Shown here: in pieces, positions 57,001-64,000 of the stretch
How positions within the stretch are numbered: the first letter of the stretch is position 1
Layout of the letters: the number at the start of each line of letters is the position of its first letter
Assembly: GCF_003664645.1 (NCBI RefSeq)
Contig: NZ_RCHC01000001.1
Location: 248,001-312,000, forward strand
Length of the DNA stretch: 64,000 nt
DNA from: Acinetobacter chengduensis
Lineage (GTDB): Bacteria; Pseudomonadota; Gammaproteobacteria; Pseudomonadales; Moraxellaceae
Direction: 5' to 3'
Translations under genes and position numbers: made by a program
Notes under the pieces: generated by a model
What the model saw: only the letters and a program-made list of their open reading frames with translations
The model's database searches: none
Told to the model about the DNA's origin: nothing

Positions 57001-58193
57001 CCTTGCTCGCCCTGTAGTGCTTCCGATAAGGTTCGAATTTGCTGTGCAAAGGTCGTTTCACCCTTACTCTGTAGAATTTGAGGTAAACGTTGCTTCGCTT
57101 GCAAAGCAATATAATATTTAATATATGCTTCAAGCCCTTCCAGATTCGACTGGCATTCTTGTAAAGCACTAAACACCTGCCCCAAGGCAATGATCACAGA
57201 ATGCTGATGAATGATATTTAATTCATCCTCTGTAATTTTTTTCTTGCCCGTTGCATTGCGTGGCTCAAGCTTTGCTAAAAACTGCTGAAGCTGTTTTAAC
57301 ACCTCTGTATTTGGGCTAAACAATACACTCACGCCATGCGTTGCGACATCGTCTAAAAGAGGCTTTAAACCCTCCAATACAACATCCACAATTGACCATT
57401 TTGACCACGGCTGGAGTAGTAATTTGGCATAGTCACCACTTGGCGTAAAATCTTCCAAGCTCCGAATACTGGTGAGGTCTAAACCACTTAAAGCACTGAC
57501 TGCCTGCTGTAATGGCGCTAAATCAAAATGAGGTTGCTCGACGGGCAATAACTTTGCTGAGCTAAAATTTAGGCTCTTGGCAATCAGTTCAGCATAATGA
57601 TCCACTGACTTTAAATTTTGGCGTTGTACCAATAAATTAACCGCATCTTGTGGTTGCTGCTGAATCCATTCACGCAAAGTGTCGTGTACGAGCTGTTGAA
57701 CATATACACCTTCATCATTGGTAATTTCAGCGCGTTCAATCTTGCCACTTTCAAAGGCAAACTCGCGGAGTAAATTTTGGCTAAAGCTGTCCAAGGTTCC
57801 CACAAACAACTCATCTAGCTGATCTAAAACCAACTGTAAACGATCACATGCATAACCAATCTGATGTGCATGGCGTTCTAAAATGACTTTCACCAGCTCA
57901 TCTTTTTCTGCTTCTGCTTTGGCCTGAATGGTACTGACTTGTGAACTTCTTAAGCTTTCTAACAAAGCCAACACTTGATATACCCGCTGGCGAATACGGC
58001 TTTTGAGTTCAGCTGCAGCTTTACGGGTAAATGTAGTGGCAATAATCTGTCGCGGTAAATATTTTTCCAGCAGAATACGCACCATCAGGCTAGATAACGT
58101 AAAGGTTTTACCTGTACCCGCAGAAGCTTCTATCCAATGTAAGCCCTGAAAGTTCATATTGCGGATTGGATTTTCAATTTCCTGAATATTCAT
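54081..58193 (-). CDS. recB: exodeoxyribonuclease V beta subunit
   Basis: The 3'-5' helicase and nuclease of RecBCD. Walker A WIEASAGTGKTFTLSSL, ILVDEFQDTN, TIHQSKGLEFKVVFL and, near the C-terminus, the nuclease motif GAIDLVYFDGQRYHIADYKS (Asp, then D-Y-K). At 1370 residues it is longer than the E. coli protein (1180), with the extra sequence in the middle and linker (about 880-980, Gln/Glu-rich). Starts 3 bases after the recC stop, so translation is coupled. Confidence 0.97.
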   Translation of the reverse strand: MNIQEIENPIRNMNFQGLHWIEASAGTGKTFTLSSLMVRILLEKYLPRQIIATTFTRKAAAELKSRIRQRVYQVLALLESLRSSQVSTIQAKAEAEKDELVKVILERHAHQIGYACDRLQLVLDQLDELFVGTLDSFSQNLLREFAFESGKIERAEITNDEGVYVQQLVHDTLREWIQQQPQDAVNLLVQRQNLKSVDHYAELIAKSLNFSSAKLLPVEQPHFDLAPLQQAVSALSGLDLTSIRSLEDFTPSGDYAKLLLQPWSKWSIVDVVLEGLKPLLDDVATHGVSVLFSPNTEVLKQLQQFLAKLEPRNATGKKKITEDELNIIHQHSVIIALGQVFSALQECQSNLEGLEAYIKYYIALQAKQRLPQILQSKGETTFAQQIRTLSEALQGEQGEKFAAFVHARYPLILVDEFQDTNLDQDTMLAQIWRHAERLQQGCMIMVGDRKQAIYGFRGGDMLTFLKARNDVYRKQGQFYQLTKNFRSIAPLVDVVDALFQRQMDFGEDVHYVPIRAGASHPDLYDSGQINPAPLRWIQLDKPVDEASQVAWQIQHLLNQATQGELYFQLLKDGEIHHQPLAVEDIAILSTGHSALNAVQKSLLALGIKVNRSAKRSVFSSEIAQDVAALLNAILTPYQEAKVKRALLGRLMGLQLVDLWRDDMQMLDLSHYIAQFDHIRELWLHQGFLAAWHYCLNYFKIWERIVAQHSLENERDVVNLRHLTELLSAQSEHLQGAQHLHHWYLKQLQSPQQRDWELERPLSNAEGVQLMTIHQSKGLEFKVVFLLNADGGPKTDNSLIFSYEEQPQADGQGNEKHRVINISGHAEKAEKEQSDARRIAEQHRLWYVALTRASYRVYALFRTQDHKSVYSLPFWRGKEQHVFQHPGATDQPLLESCPDRVIASYQQAQPELTAEPLPETRFYPRSNTSFTGLSQHLSYRQSTQDQLAVPLETQDSAEDEQDQESGLQYSTENVSWIKQHFPKGTVAGTFLHSVYEQIDFQDSSAWSLEILRRFKNDGPQLLGELREKLQDSFDVWKVFAQAWKSAYLELTAPLDQAVREALGEFIDTQEQHKLVRSLYLNFNHEILQQMLVQTEVPKASVALFQSQTSYDATQFLELLKPLVQYIQQVNPSAARDGFIQQVQQLSRSPALEQPKSSTFYQNIGFGVLVEGMQNEILYALMTQWTQEVVHTPLHAYFSLSRLAPDSHLAEFPFQLSLSDRPVQIKKIQQLFAQAGIAIEALNEANSARYLIGAIDLVYFDGQRYHIADYKSNFLGKSQQEYAPNEVRRNMSSSSYWLQASIYLLALHRYLKVQLQGYDMEQHLGGASYLYLRGMNGESDYGVCHWKPTSDFIHKLDEILGNYHVDKLRNIA

Positions 58194-58196
58194 CTT

Positions 58197-61100
58197 TTAC
58201 TCCGCTGTTTGATGCTGAAAAATAGGTTGATACAGCGTATAGGCAAATAATTCACAGCAATGCTCAAGTAATTGTTTACTGTCCTGATCACGTAAAATAA
58301 AGGCCCAATCCAGATGGGCATGATTGGCTTCATCAAAGCGAATATCAAATGCACTAAAATCGCCTGCTGCAGTCCATTTTTGTTTTAATTGCTCGATTTG
58401 CTCCAGCACAAAAATTCCCGCGTCTTTTTCAATCCAGCGAACCCCACGCTCATTGTCTTTGCCATTATTTTCCAAAGCAAATGCACCGTTCTTTTCACTT
58501 GCTAACAATAAATTGGCAGGTAAAACCAAAGGCCGTTGTTGGCCATAACGCCAAGCTTTTAGCCATGCTTGGAGATATTCACGGGCCTTCGCTGGTGACA
58601 CATTCTGACAGGACACAGTCAAGTCGACACAAACTTCTATGCGCTGATAGGCTTGGGTATCGTGCTCAGGCAAACTATATAACCAAAGTAAATATTCCAA
58701 CCAAATTTGTGCTCGGCGACGTCCTCTAGCACTTGATGCCGTCACACTTACCCACGTATGTACAGGTTCGACAGGCACTGTAATTTGCATTTGTAAACCA
58801 TCTGCTAAGCTAAGCAAGCGCTGGGTAATCGGTGTAATCTCAGCATGCTCAGACTGTGTCACGGCTTTTACCCGTTCTAGCAAGTCTTCATACTGCTGCA
58901 TACTGCTGTTCCACGTTGCTTGTTTCAATTTACCTACGGGCAATTGATCTAACAGCAAGTCTTCACTCGAAGTTTGAGGTGCTTGCAACAAAGTATTACG
59001 TACTGCATATTTTTCTAAACCATCTAAAAGCAAAGGCTCATCTGTGGCCAAACTATCTTCTGGTTTAGGGTTTACAATGCCTAAGGTTTTTAAATACAGT
59101 TCGGCTGGGAAAGTGACCTGCTTGATCCATTGACTACTGTCTAACTGTAAATCAGCCACCTCTGTCGGTTTGAGTGACTTACTTGCCCATGCTTTACGCG
59201 CACCCTGAGCCAGTTGTAATTGCTGTGCAACATGAAACCAGTGATCTTGATAGCGGATTTTTCGATGCGGTATGGTTTGAACAAAACTTTGTTGCTCAAA
59301 AGGTTGTAGGCTATGAATGCTATATAAGCTATTTAAATTCTCTGGAACTTCAACACCGCCATCCAATGTAGTGAGCATTGGTAAACTACTGTCTGTGCGT
59401 CCTCCGTGTACGATCGTCGCCAAATGACGGATGAATTCTTGCACCACACTCGATGGCTCGCGTATTTCACCATCATTGACATCAAAGCCATTATAAAACA
59501 GCCATAAATTGTCCTTCGCCAATAGTAAAGCATCTAAAAATGCACCTTGCTCATCCTCTAAGCGCGAACGATCACCCAAAGTTGATTTCAGTACATCCAT
59601 TAAGTCGAAAGGCAATCGAACCTGACGGCTCGGAAACTTGCCACTGTCTAAATTCAGCATCACAATCAGCTTATAAGGCAATGGACGAATTTGCCCCATT
59701 TGGCTAAAGGTAATTTGACCTGTAGGTACAGCCTGATCAAGTTGGCTATCAATCGTATTTTGAATTTCTTGCAATAAATATGGCAATGGCAATTGCATAT
59801 CTTTAAGTAAAAGTTGCTCCTGCGAGCCCAACTCACCGTCTTCGGTATAATACGAAAGCGTAATTAATGTGATGTATTTACGCAGTGTATCTCGTACGGT
59901 CTTTAATGCAGTCACACCGTGTTTTTGATAAAGATCTAAGTCACGAAGCAACAAATGTAGCCATTCTTCAACATTACGTTGAATACCCATCTCGTGCTCA
60001 ACCAACCAATGGCGACGCTCAGCAAAGTCGTCATACATTGTGATCAGAATATTTACCAGCTCAAAATCTTCTGGACGAACATAGGCATAGCTTAAAGTAT
60101 CTTGTAGCATGACATGCTCAGGCACAGCCACGCCAAGCACCAACCGATCTAAGGCAAATTTAAAGCTGTAGCGATAATCCTGATCGTTGGCGGCTAGACT
60201 GCGCTTTAAGTGTTCTTCATCTAAGCCACGCTTAAATTTAGCATCACTGAGTAATTCGATCATACGTGAAGCTTGATCTGTGCTCAGCGCATATCGAATT
60301 TGTACGGCGCCCAAATTCAGCCAATCTGCAAAATCTTCTAGGCTAAATCGGCCCTGTCCCAGTTGAATTGGGCCCAATACAGCACGCCAAGCATTTTGCG
60401 TATCCAGCTGTGGTACGCCTGCAATTTTAACAGGCAAGTACACGCTGTCTTTTCGCGTGTGTTGCGTCGTATTTTCAAAGCTTTGCTCTCGCGGAGGCGG
60501 TGCAAATACGCTACGAATCAGCGGTTCAAGTTCTTTCAGCTGTGGGCTTAATACTAGAATATCATTGGGCTGACGTGGTTGCTCCGCTGTACCTTGAGAC
60601 AACCAATGCACCAGTTGATCTTTTAATACTTCGAGCTGACGCAAAGAAGAATGACACACATGAATTTGAATGGAATCATCTTGTTCTAATAATTCAAATG
60701 ATGCAGGCTCTGGCTCAGCCAAATTTAAAATATCGGACTGCAATTTCCCCAACAAATGGTTCTCATAATCCATTGGAAAGAGGTCATGCCATTCTTCTTC
60801 TTGCTCACCTGAAGCCAAATTGACCAGTAAGGAAAAATGATCTCGGGCTTGCTTACCAAAGCGCGTCAGTAATGGATGTCTGGAATCTTTTTGTTGACCA
60901 TATTCCAAGGTATATTTTTCAAAAAATGCATCAATCTGAGCAGTGGTCGCCTCAGGGTTTTTTTCTTGAAAGCGTTGTTTGAGTTTGACGTCATATTGCT
61001 TTTTCCAGTTGGCATCTACGGTGTCTGCCCAATATTCTTGCGATGGGTTAAAGTGCAAAATTAGCACATCCATATATTGCCCTAGACGGCGTAAAAAGCT

Positions 61101-61988
61101 AAGTTGGCTTGGTGGCAAGTCCAGCACCGTAAACAACACCACCTGCTTTGGTAAAGCTTTTAATGCAATAGCACGCTGAGCAGGATCATCCATCACCTGC
61201 CAAAAATCATCATCAATGCCTTGCATCAATTCAAAATCAGCATGAAATTCGCTGTGCCATAACCAGCGTTGCCATTGCTCCAGCTGCTCAGCTTGTGCCA
61301 AAGCAAAACTTGAAATTTGCTGTTGTTGTACTTGTTCTTCTTTACTATCTAGCCCAGGAAACAACGGCCGTGGCATAAAAAACTGCTTGTCCAAATCTAG
61401 TGGCTGATTCTTTCCCCAATCTTTCAGCCAATTGTGTGCACAATCGCATGACTCTCCCAATCCATGTTGCTTCAAACAATGGCCACGGTATTCCATATAG
61501 TTGCTAAATAAGCGCGACACTTGCTCCGATACCCAATACAACATGCCTTGCTTTTTAAGCTGTTGCTCTGTGCTATCACTCAGTCGTGATGCGCTGTCAT
61601 ACATGCGTTGCACAATACTATGTAGCGGATGATCTACCGCCAAAGGATTCATTTCAGCTTGAATAAATGGTTTTAAAATTTGATATGTGCGCCACTTAAT
61701 AATTAAACGTGGAATATTGGCCTTACGGACTTTTTCTTTATCGTCCAATACAGCCTGATATGCAAACCATTGAAAGGCACGAATCCGCTGATGAAACATG
61801 GTATTGGCACTAATGCCTTGTTGTTCCGATAATTTTGTAGTTAACCACGTTTGTACCGCCATAGACGGAACAATAAAATGCTGGGTTTTAAGTGCTTGCA
61901 ATGGTGAAGTGGTAGCTTGATGGCCCGCTTGAATCATGGCTTCTAATAAGATTTCAACCCGCTGACTTTGTATAACGCGAATAGCCAT
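58197..61988 (-). CDS. recC: exodeoxyribonuclease V gamma subunit
   Basis: The Chi-recognising scaffold of RecBCD. The 1263-residue protein opens with FIVPSMAVQTWLTTKLSEQQ and GISANTMFHQRIRAFQWFAY and contains GQIRPLPYKLIVMLNLDSGK, DLMDVLKSTLGDRSRLEDEQ and LLAKDNLWLFYNGFDVNDGE, all RecC hallmarks. First gene of the operon recC-recB-recD. The residues that read Chi cannot be judged here. Confidence 0.97.
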   Translation of the reverse strand: MAIRVIQSQRVEILLEAMIQAGHQATTSPLQALKTQHFIVPSMAVQTWLTTKLSEQQGISANTMFHQRIRAFQWFAYQAVLDDKEKVRKANIPRLIIKWRTYQILKPFIQAEMNPLAVDHPLHSIVQRMYDSASRLSDSTEQQLKKQGMLYWVSEQVSRLFSNYMEYRGHCLKQHGLGESCDCAHNWLKDWGKNQPLDLDKQFFMPRPLFPGLDSKEEQVQQQQISSFALAQAEQLEQWQRWLWHSEFHADFELMQGIDDDFWQVMDDPAQRAIALKALPKQVVLFTVLDLPPSQLSFLRRLGQYMDVLILHFNPSQEYWADTVDANWKKQYDVKLKQRFQEKNPEATTAQIDAFFEKYTLEYGQQKDSRHPLLTRFGKQARDHFSLLVNLASGEQEEEWHDLFPMDYENHLLGKLQSDILNLAEPEPASFELLEQDDSIQIHVCHSSLRQLEVLKDQLVHWLSQGTAEQPRQPNDILVLSPQLKELEPLIRSVFAPPPREQSFENTTQHTRKDSVYLPVKIAGVPQLDTQNAWRAVLGPIQLGQGRFSLEDFADWLNLGAVQIRYALSTDQASRMIELLSDAKFKRGLDEEHLKRSLAANDQDYRYSFKFALDRLVLGVAVPEHVMLQDTLSYAYVRPEDFELVNILITMYDDFAERRHWLVEHEMGIQRNVEEWLHLLLRDLDLYQKHGVTALKTVRDTLRKYITLITLSYYTEDGELGSQEQLLLKDMQLPLPYLLQEIQNTIDSQLDQAVPTGQITFSQMGQIRPLPYKLIVMLNLDSGKFPSRQVRLPFDLMDVLKSTLGDRSRLEDEQGAFLDALLLAKDNLWLFYNGFDVNDGEIREPSSVVQEFIRHLATIVHGGRTDSSLPMLTTLDGGVEVPENLNSLYSIHSLQPFEQQSFVQTIPHRKIRYQDHWFHVAQQLQLAQGARKAWASKSLKPTEVADLQLDSSQWIKQVTFPAELYLKTLGIVNPKPEDSLATDEPLLLDGLEKYAVRNTLLQAPQTSSEDLLLDQLPVGKLKQATWNSSMQQYEDLLERVKAVTQSEHAEITPITQRLLSLADGLQMQITVPVEPVHTWVSVTASSARGRRRAQIWLEYLLWLYSLPEHDTQAYQRIEVCVDLTVSCQNVSPAKAREYLQAWLKAWRYGQQRPLVLPANLLLASEKNGAFALENNGKDNERGVRWIEKDAGIFVLEQIEQLKQKWTAAGDFSAFDIRFDEANHAHLDWAFILRDQDSKQLLEHCCELFAYTLYQPIFQHQTAE

Positions 61989-62164
61989 GTTCTCTCCACT
62001 GAATAAAATACGGACGCTGCAAAACGATAAAGATTATTTACTATACTTTTATGGCTGTCTATGCGAATTTGAAAACAATATTCAGTATAAAAATCAATTT
62101 GAAACGCGTATCTTAAAGTACATTAGCGAACAATACTCTTTATGAGCGCAGAAGGATCTTCACC

Positions 62165-62680
62165 ATGAAAATAGACAATGTTCCAGACTCAATTGATCCA
62201 AGCCTAGACTTGGAGGCGATCCGCCAAGAGTGCCTAGAGCTGGTCAAAAAACGCGCCTATCTCTCTGCTGGGGTTGCAGTGATTCCCGTTCCATTTTTAG
62301 ATGTCGTGATTGATGTAGGTATCCTGTCGCTACTCATTCCAGAGGTAAACGCCCGCTTTGCGCTTGCACCTGAGCAAATTAGTGTCTTTGACCCTAAGAC
62401 TAAACAAGTGCATTGGAATGAACTACGTAAACGTGGCGTAGAGTTTTCGGGTTTAGTGGTTGCCCGCACAGCCATGAAAAAATCACTCAATAATGTGGCT
62501 GCCAAGTACATTACCAAGCAAGTGACCAAATTTATCCCATTGGGTGGTCAAGCCATTGCAGCCAGTTTAGGTTATATCGTGATGAAAAAAGTCGCGGATG
62601 CTCATGTAGAAGAATGCTACAACTTGGCCAAGAGCATTCAACAAAAACAAATAGCGCAGCAACGTACTACAACCATCTGA
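62165..62680 (+). CDS. hypothetical protein, DUF697-like
   Basis: A 171-residue protein with helices that could associate with the membrane (about residues 36-60, AGVAVIPVPFLDVVIDVGIL, and 125-145, KFIPLGGQAIAASLGYIVMK). The PVPFLDVVIDVG motif and the GG-containing second hydrophobic segment resemble DUF697/YcjF-type proteins, a weak resemblance. A clear ribosome binding site (AGAAGGA) precedes the ATG. Divergent from recC. Confidence 0.62.
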   Translation: MKIDNVPDSIDPSLDLEAIRQECLELVKKRAYLSAGVAVIPVPFLDVVIDVGILSLLIPEVNARFALAPEQISVFDPKTKQVHWNELRKRGVEFSGLVVARTAMKKSLNNVAAKYITKQVTKFIPLGGQAIAASLGYIVMKKVADAHVEECYNLAKSIQQKQIAQQRTTTI

Positions 62681-62790
62681 TGCATTTGATGCATCCAATC
62701 TGTCATGCCTACAGTGGAAGTAGGTAAAGTACTTCTTCATTAATTTGAAGTGCTTTCTGCACATGCATTGCATGGCGAGCAAATCAATAA

Positions 62791-62812
62791 GGGCTAACTC
62801 TAAGTTAGCCCT
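62791..62812. terminator. hairpin between converging genes
   Basis: Stem GGGCTAAC/GTTAGCCC with loop TCTAAG-type spacer, 110 bases after the 62165 gene and 43 bases before the end of the PPK2 gene. T-runs are poor on both sides, so termination is uncertain. Confidence 0.5.
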
Positions 62813-62854
62813 GACTATTTTATCCTTTGATTTCAGCACTATCGAATATCAAAT

Positions 62855-64000
62855 TTACTCAACTTTTAATTGCTTTAAAATTGCACGTAACACGTCTAAA
62901 CGTGCAGTGTTTTTATCATCACTGGCAATCACATGCCACGGCGCATGTTCGGTATGCGTCCGTTCAAACATATCTGCAGCTGCATTTAAATAATCATCCC
63001 AATGTTCACGGTTACGCCAATCTTCTGGAGTAATTTTAAAGCGTTTATGTGGCGTTTCTTCACGGGCTTTAAAACGTTTCGCTTGCTCGTCTTTACTGAT
63101 CGCTAACCAACACTTTACCACCACGGTATTACTATTGACTAAGTCCCGTTCAAAACGATTGATTTCCTCATAGGCACGTTGCCATTCTATAGCACTGGCA
63201 AAACCTTCAATGCGCTCCACCAAAACCCGTCCATACCATGTACGGTCAAAAATGGTGATCTTCTCACTCGGTTGGATTTTGCTCCAAAAACGCCATTGAT
63301 ACGGTCGGCGTAATTCATATTTTTCAGGTGCCCCAATGGTATAAATTTCGTATTCTCGCGGATCCAACTTTTTCACGATCCGTTTAATCGCTCCCCCCTT
63401 ACCTGCAGCATCCATACCTTCAAAAGCAATCACTACATTTCGGCCATCAAAGCGCAGTGCTTTAGACACCCTTTTGCTGAGCTGTTTCAGTTCTTGTTTA
63501 TATTCATCTTTGCCCATGACTTCAGTTGAAGGCTTTAATAAAGCTTCTGGAATATCGGCTTGTTTCCAACGTTCTTTGCCTTGCTTCAAATGTTCTGGAC
63601 AATGTTGGATTGCACGTAAAATAGATTGTGCAAATTGCTGATCACGTTCTTTTTCATCTTCACAATCAATGATCAGCCAGTCTTGCGTAAAACGCTGGCG
63701 TAGCTTTTGTAAATTGTCATATTGCTTTTTATTGCGCCAATCTAAACCATGTAATTTATGCCAATGAACTTCACTTGGGTCCATGTTATCTAAGCGCTTT
63801 TGCAACGACTTCCAAGACAGATCAAACCAAACTTTAATCACATCAACATTATTATTTTTTAAATCTTGCTCAAAATTGCGCATGTTTTCGACATATTCGT
63901 CAAACATGGTGTCATCCATAGGGTATGACACATGCATGGCGGTGGTGAGCAAATCGCTATACCAATTGCCAAACATCACCATCATTTGCCCTTCTGCAGG
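62855..64000 (-). CDS. polyphosphate:AMP phosphotransferase (PPK2 class), 5' end outside the window
   Basis: PPK2-type kinase that phosphorylates AMP with polyphosphate. The visible 381 codons run to the stop; the frame stays open past the first ATG (63985) to the window edge, so the start is missing. The C-terminal PPK2 domain has Walker A FEGMDAAGKGGAIKR, then IFDRTWYGRVLVERIEG and the lid ISKDEQAKRFKAREETPHK. The N-terminal part visible here (DVIKVWFDLSWKSLQKRL, RFTQDWLIIDCEDEKERDQQ) is the end of a first PPK2 domain, so the protein has two tandem domains as in the Acinetobacter johnsonii enzyme. Confidence 0.93.
   Translation of the reverse strand, partial: PAEGQMMVMFGNWYSDLLTTAMHVSYPMDDTMFDEYVENMRNFEQDLKNNNVDVIKVWFDLSWKSLQKRLDNMDPSEVHWHKLHGLDWRNKKQYDNLQKLRQRFTQDWLIIDCEDEKERDQQFAQSILRAIQHCPEHLKQGKERWKQADIPEALLKPSTEVMGKDEYKQELKQLSKRVSKALRFDGRNVVIAFEGMDAAGKGGAIKRIVKKLDPREYEIYTIGAPEKYELRRPYQWRFWSKIQPSEKITIFDRTWYGRVLVERIEGFASAIEWQRAYEEINRFERDLVNSNTVVVKCWLAISKDEQAKRFKAREETPHKRFKITPEDWRNREHWDDYLNAAADMFERTHTEHAPWHVIASDDKNTARLDVLRAILKQLKVE

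Overview
The window looks like chromosome of an Acinetobacter species (Moraxellaceae, Gammaproteobacteria). The support is A+T-leaning coding sequence, the local gene pairs (gspF-gspG diverging from priA; corC-lnt; cbpA-cbpM among DUF2147 genes; recC-recB-recD after rpsO-pnp) and a PPK2-class polyphosphate:AMP phosphotransferase of the type known from Acinetobacter. The genus call rests on recognising proteins and gene order, not on a database search. No rRNA, CRISPR array, intact insertion sequence, integrase or prophage was seen.

Layout. 1-5.9 kb: a long-chain acyl-CoA synthetase, four tRNA-Lys genes, a lipoprotein, a PspC protein and an HPP/CBS membrane protein. 5.9-12.7 kb: glyQ-glyS, then a small accessory segment. 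A second, diverged copy of the glyS 3' end and its terminator lies 1.2 kb downstream. The segment between the copies holds a lipoprotein gene and a broken membrane-protein gene, and a YaaC-like gene follows the second copy. 12.7-26.6 kb: mainly metabolism (2-hydroxyacid dehydrogenase, methyltransferases, flavoprotein, yacG, metallo-beta-lactamase-fold hydrolase, hemH, DUF4062 protein, murI, DUF1285, ETF-ubiquinone oxidoreductase).

26.6-31.5 kb is the clearest accessory region, a type VI secretion (T6SS) vgrG cargo island read on the minus strand. It runs VgrG with a C-terminal extension, a GHSLGG lipase that overlaps vgrG by 4 bases, a small lipoprotein (likely immunity) and then the decayed remains of a second, DUF2235-type effector and a small membrane protein. 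No T6SS core genes are in the window, so this is an orphan vgrG module.

31.8-48.7 kb: tusA, corC-lnt, csaA-like, gspF-gspG (type II secretion), priA, a Kef-type antiporter, hslO, four paralogous secreted DUF2147 proteins with cbpA-cbpM and a ydcH-like gene between the third and fourth, and a CorA-family transporter. 48.8-64 kb: rpsO-pnp, a non-coding 0.8 kb stretch carrying two tandem diverged units that look like small-RNA genes on the minus strand, the recC-recB-recD operon, a small unknown protein, and a PPK2 gene cut by the window end.

Most of the window is ordinary core genome. The parts that deserve a second look are the vgrG island with its dead effector, the glyS-tail duplication, the tandem small-RNA candidates and the DUF2147 family expansion.
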